Below are positions 30,921-32,644 of a stretch of 32,644 nt of DNA, in pieces. Each line of letters begins with the position of its first letter. Position 1 is the first letter of the stretch. The translations under genes and the position numbers were made by a program. The DNA comes from Alphaproteobacteria bacterium BRH_c36. Lineage in GTDB: Bacteria; Pseudomonadota; Alphaproteobacteria; Rhizobiales; Hyphomicrobiaceae. The stretch spans positions 1 to 32,644 of the forward strand of contig LOEV01000114.1 in NCBI GenBank assembly GCA_001516065.1. Reading direction: 5' to 3'. The notes beneath the pieces were generated by a model that had not been told where the DNA came from, made no database searches, and saw only the letters and a list, made by a program, of their open reading frames with translations.

Positions 30921-31127
30921 TCTGCCGAAAACGACCAAGCGACTGAGTGGGCGGCTTTTGGCGGAGCCGCCTTTTCGTGTTGATCGCACTTCATAAATTC
31001 CACGCGCCTGCGGAATATTGTCTTTGTAAGGACACACGTGCATGGTCTGCCGCAGGAACCTGCGCGGCCAACCCTGTTCAAGAGCCGCCGGGGGGTTGAG
31101 GGTGGGCGCGGCATAAGGAACTTTTGG

Positions 31128-32459
31128 ATGGCAGAGACACCGCCCGCTGGGGCAACAGCAAGCCCGCAGCGCAGCGCCTTCCACGAAGCCTTGATGTTCG
31201 TCGGTCCGGCCTTGATTGCAGTCGGCTTTGCCTTCTGGTTTGCCTATCAGTTCGTCGAGCCGGCCCCGCCCCGCAGCGTCAACATAACCACTGGTTCCGA
31301 GACCGGCGCCTATTACGCCTTCGCCAGGCGCTATGCGGAGATCTTGGCGAAATCGGATATCCGCCTGGAGGTAAAAGCGTCGGCTGGTTCGCTCAGTAAT
31401 CTCGAATTGCTGCGCAACCCGGAATCCGGCATTTCGGTTGCCTTGCTCCAGGGCGGAATTTCGGATCACGAAAAGGATCCGGGCCTGGTATCCCTCGGCC
31501 GGGTTTTTCTCGAACCGGTCTGGGTGTTCTATCGCGGCATCGAACCGATCGACCGGCTGGCCCAGCTCAAGGGCAAACGCATCGCGATCGGCGGCGATGG
31601 CAGCGGCACCCAGGCATTGGCTCGCGAACTGCTTGCAAAGAACGCAATCGACGAGAACACGGCGGTACTGCTGCCCATCGGCGGCGAAAAGGCGGCCGAA
31701 GCCCTCCGCGACAATACGGCCGACGCAATTTTCCTGGTCCTGTCGCCGCAGGCAAAGCTCGTCGAGTCGCTGCTGCGCAATCCGGAAATCCGTTTGATGT
31801 ATTTCAAGCAGGCAGAAGCCTACATACGGCTCTTCCCGTTTCTGTCCAAAGTGACACTGCCAGCCGGCGTCATAGATCTTTCCGCGCAGATACCATCGCA
31901 AGACGTCGAGTTGCTCGCCGCCCAGGCCGCTCTGGTTGCGCGCAGCGACGTCCACCCCGCGATCGTCGGCCTGTTGGTCGAAGCCGCCAAGCAAGTTCAT
32001 GGAAGCGGCGGCATCTTCCAGCGCGTCGAAGAATTCCCGAAGGCCCACGATCCGGAATACCCCATGCATGATGATGCCGAACGGCTGTATAAGCAGGGGC
32101 CGCCATTCCTTCAGCGGTTCCTGCCGTTCTGGCTGGCGAATTTCATCGAACGCAGCCTGATCATGATCGTGCCGATCGCAACAATTCTCTTGCCGCTGTT
32201 CAAGATAGTCCCATGGGTCTACGAGTGGCGGATACGGCGGCGCATCCTGTTCTGGTATGGCGAGTTGAAACGCCTTGAAAAGGCGGTGCTCGACGAGTCG
32301 CAGGTGGAAAAGGACAAGTATACAAGAGAGATCCTCCGGATCGAGGACGCAGTAAGCCGCATTCCGGTCCCTCTGCATTATTCCGACAGGCTCTACGAAC
32401 TGCGCAGCGCCGTCGATCTGGTGCGCCAGCGCATCAAAGGCCTGCCCAACCCGTCCTGA
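31128..32459 (+). CDS. TAXI-family TRAP-type solute-binding protein with N- and C-terminal membrane segments
   Basis: NITTGSETGAYYAFARRYAEILAKSDIRLEVKASAGSLSNLELL, N-terminal TM (ALMFVGPALIAVGFAFWFAYQF), C-terminal TM (SLIMIVPIATILLPLFKIVPWVYEW) plus helical tail. Confidence 0.87.
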   Translation: MAETPPAGATASPQRSAFHEALMFVGPALIAVGFAFWFAYQFVEPAPPRSVNITTGSETGAYYAFARRYAEILAKSDIRLEVKASAGSLSNLELLRNPESGISVALLQGGISDHEKDPGLVSLGRVFLEPVWVFYRGIEPIDRLAQLKGKRIAIGGDGSGTQALARELLAKNAIDENTAVLLPIGGEKAAEALRDNTADAIFLVLSPQAKLVESLLRNPEIRLMYFKQAEAYIRLFPFLSKVTLPAGVIDLSAQIPSQDVELLAAQAALVARSDVHPAIVGLLVEAAKQVHGSGGIFQRVEEFPKAHDPEYPMHDDAERLYKQGPPFLQRFLPFWLANFIERSLIMIVPIATILLPLFKIVPWVYEWRIRRRILFWYGELKRLEKAVLDESQVEKDKYTREILRIEDAVSRIPVPLHYSDRLYELRSAVDLVRQRIKGLPNPS

Positions 32460-32542
32460 TAAATCGAAAAAACTCGACCGCACCGGCCAGAACTTCGCCT
32501 TTCGTTGACGTGCACGAGAGTTTACCTGCGCGAGGACCCCGG

Positions 32543-32618
32543 CTAGTGTGATGATTCAGAAGTTCGCTACCACCTGCGGCTAGGTTCAGATCGAACTTCT
32601 GAATCTGAATCACACTAG
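32543..32618 (+). repeat. CTAG-bounded hairpin repeat, copy C
   Basis: ctagtgtgatgattcagaagttcgct, loop accacctgcggctaggttcag, right arm atcgaacttctgaatctgaatcacactag (one mismatch and a 3-nt insertion relative to copy A); tail caactttctgattctagtgt. Confidence 0.93.
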
Positions 32619-32644
32619 CAACTTTCTGATTCTAGTGTCCCTTT

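Noticed and set aside
30624-32483. 619-aa minus-strand ORF
   Set aside because: Antisense shadow of the TAXI-type gene and part of the repeat-protein gene; composition typical of a reverse-frame artefact.

Overview
This 32.6 kb window looks like alphaproteobacterial (Rhizobiales-like) chromosome, judged from gene content and order; no database search was run. Most of it is housekeeping: hemH, an sseA + cysK-like pair, an outer-membrane beta-barrel protein, tig-clpP-clpX-lon-hupB, nuoA-B-C-(thioesterase-like)-D, a PiT phosphate permease, and four tRNAs (Lys-TTT, Leu-TAG, Val-TAC, Asp-GTC). Accessory content includes a two-gene glycine betaine synthesis operon (glycine/sarcosine and sarcosine/dimethylglycine methyltransferases), a pirin, hydrolases, two EamA-type transporters, a glycosyltransferase-like protein, an internally repetitive protein of unknown function and an orphan TAXI-type binding protein. 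The strongest unexplained signal is a family of three CTAG-bounded long hairpins (2337-2409, 8394-8466, 32543-32618). All have a 21-nt loop; two loops are identical and the third shares 15 of 21 positions. The stems differ at eight positions with Watson-Crick compensation, a conserved tail follows each hairpin (AGCAACTYTYTGRTTCTAG-like), and all three lie sense-oriented just downstream of a stop codon. Other points of interest are an EF-hand-like loop in the outer-membrane protein, a thioesterase-like gene inside a nuo cluster that stops after nuoD, a histone H1-like tail protein next to HU, and an EamA gene without a canonical start codon.
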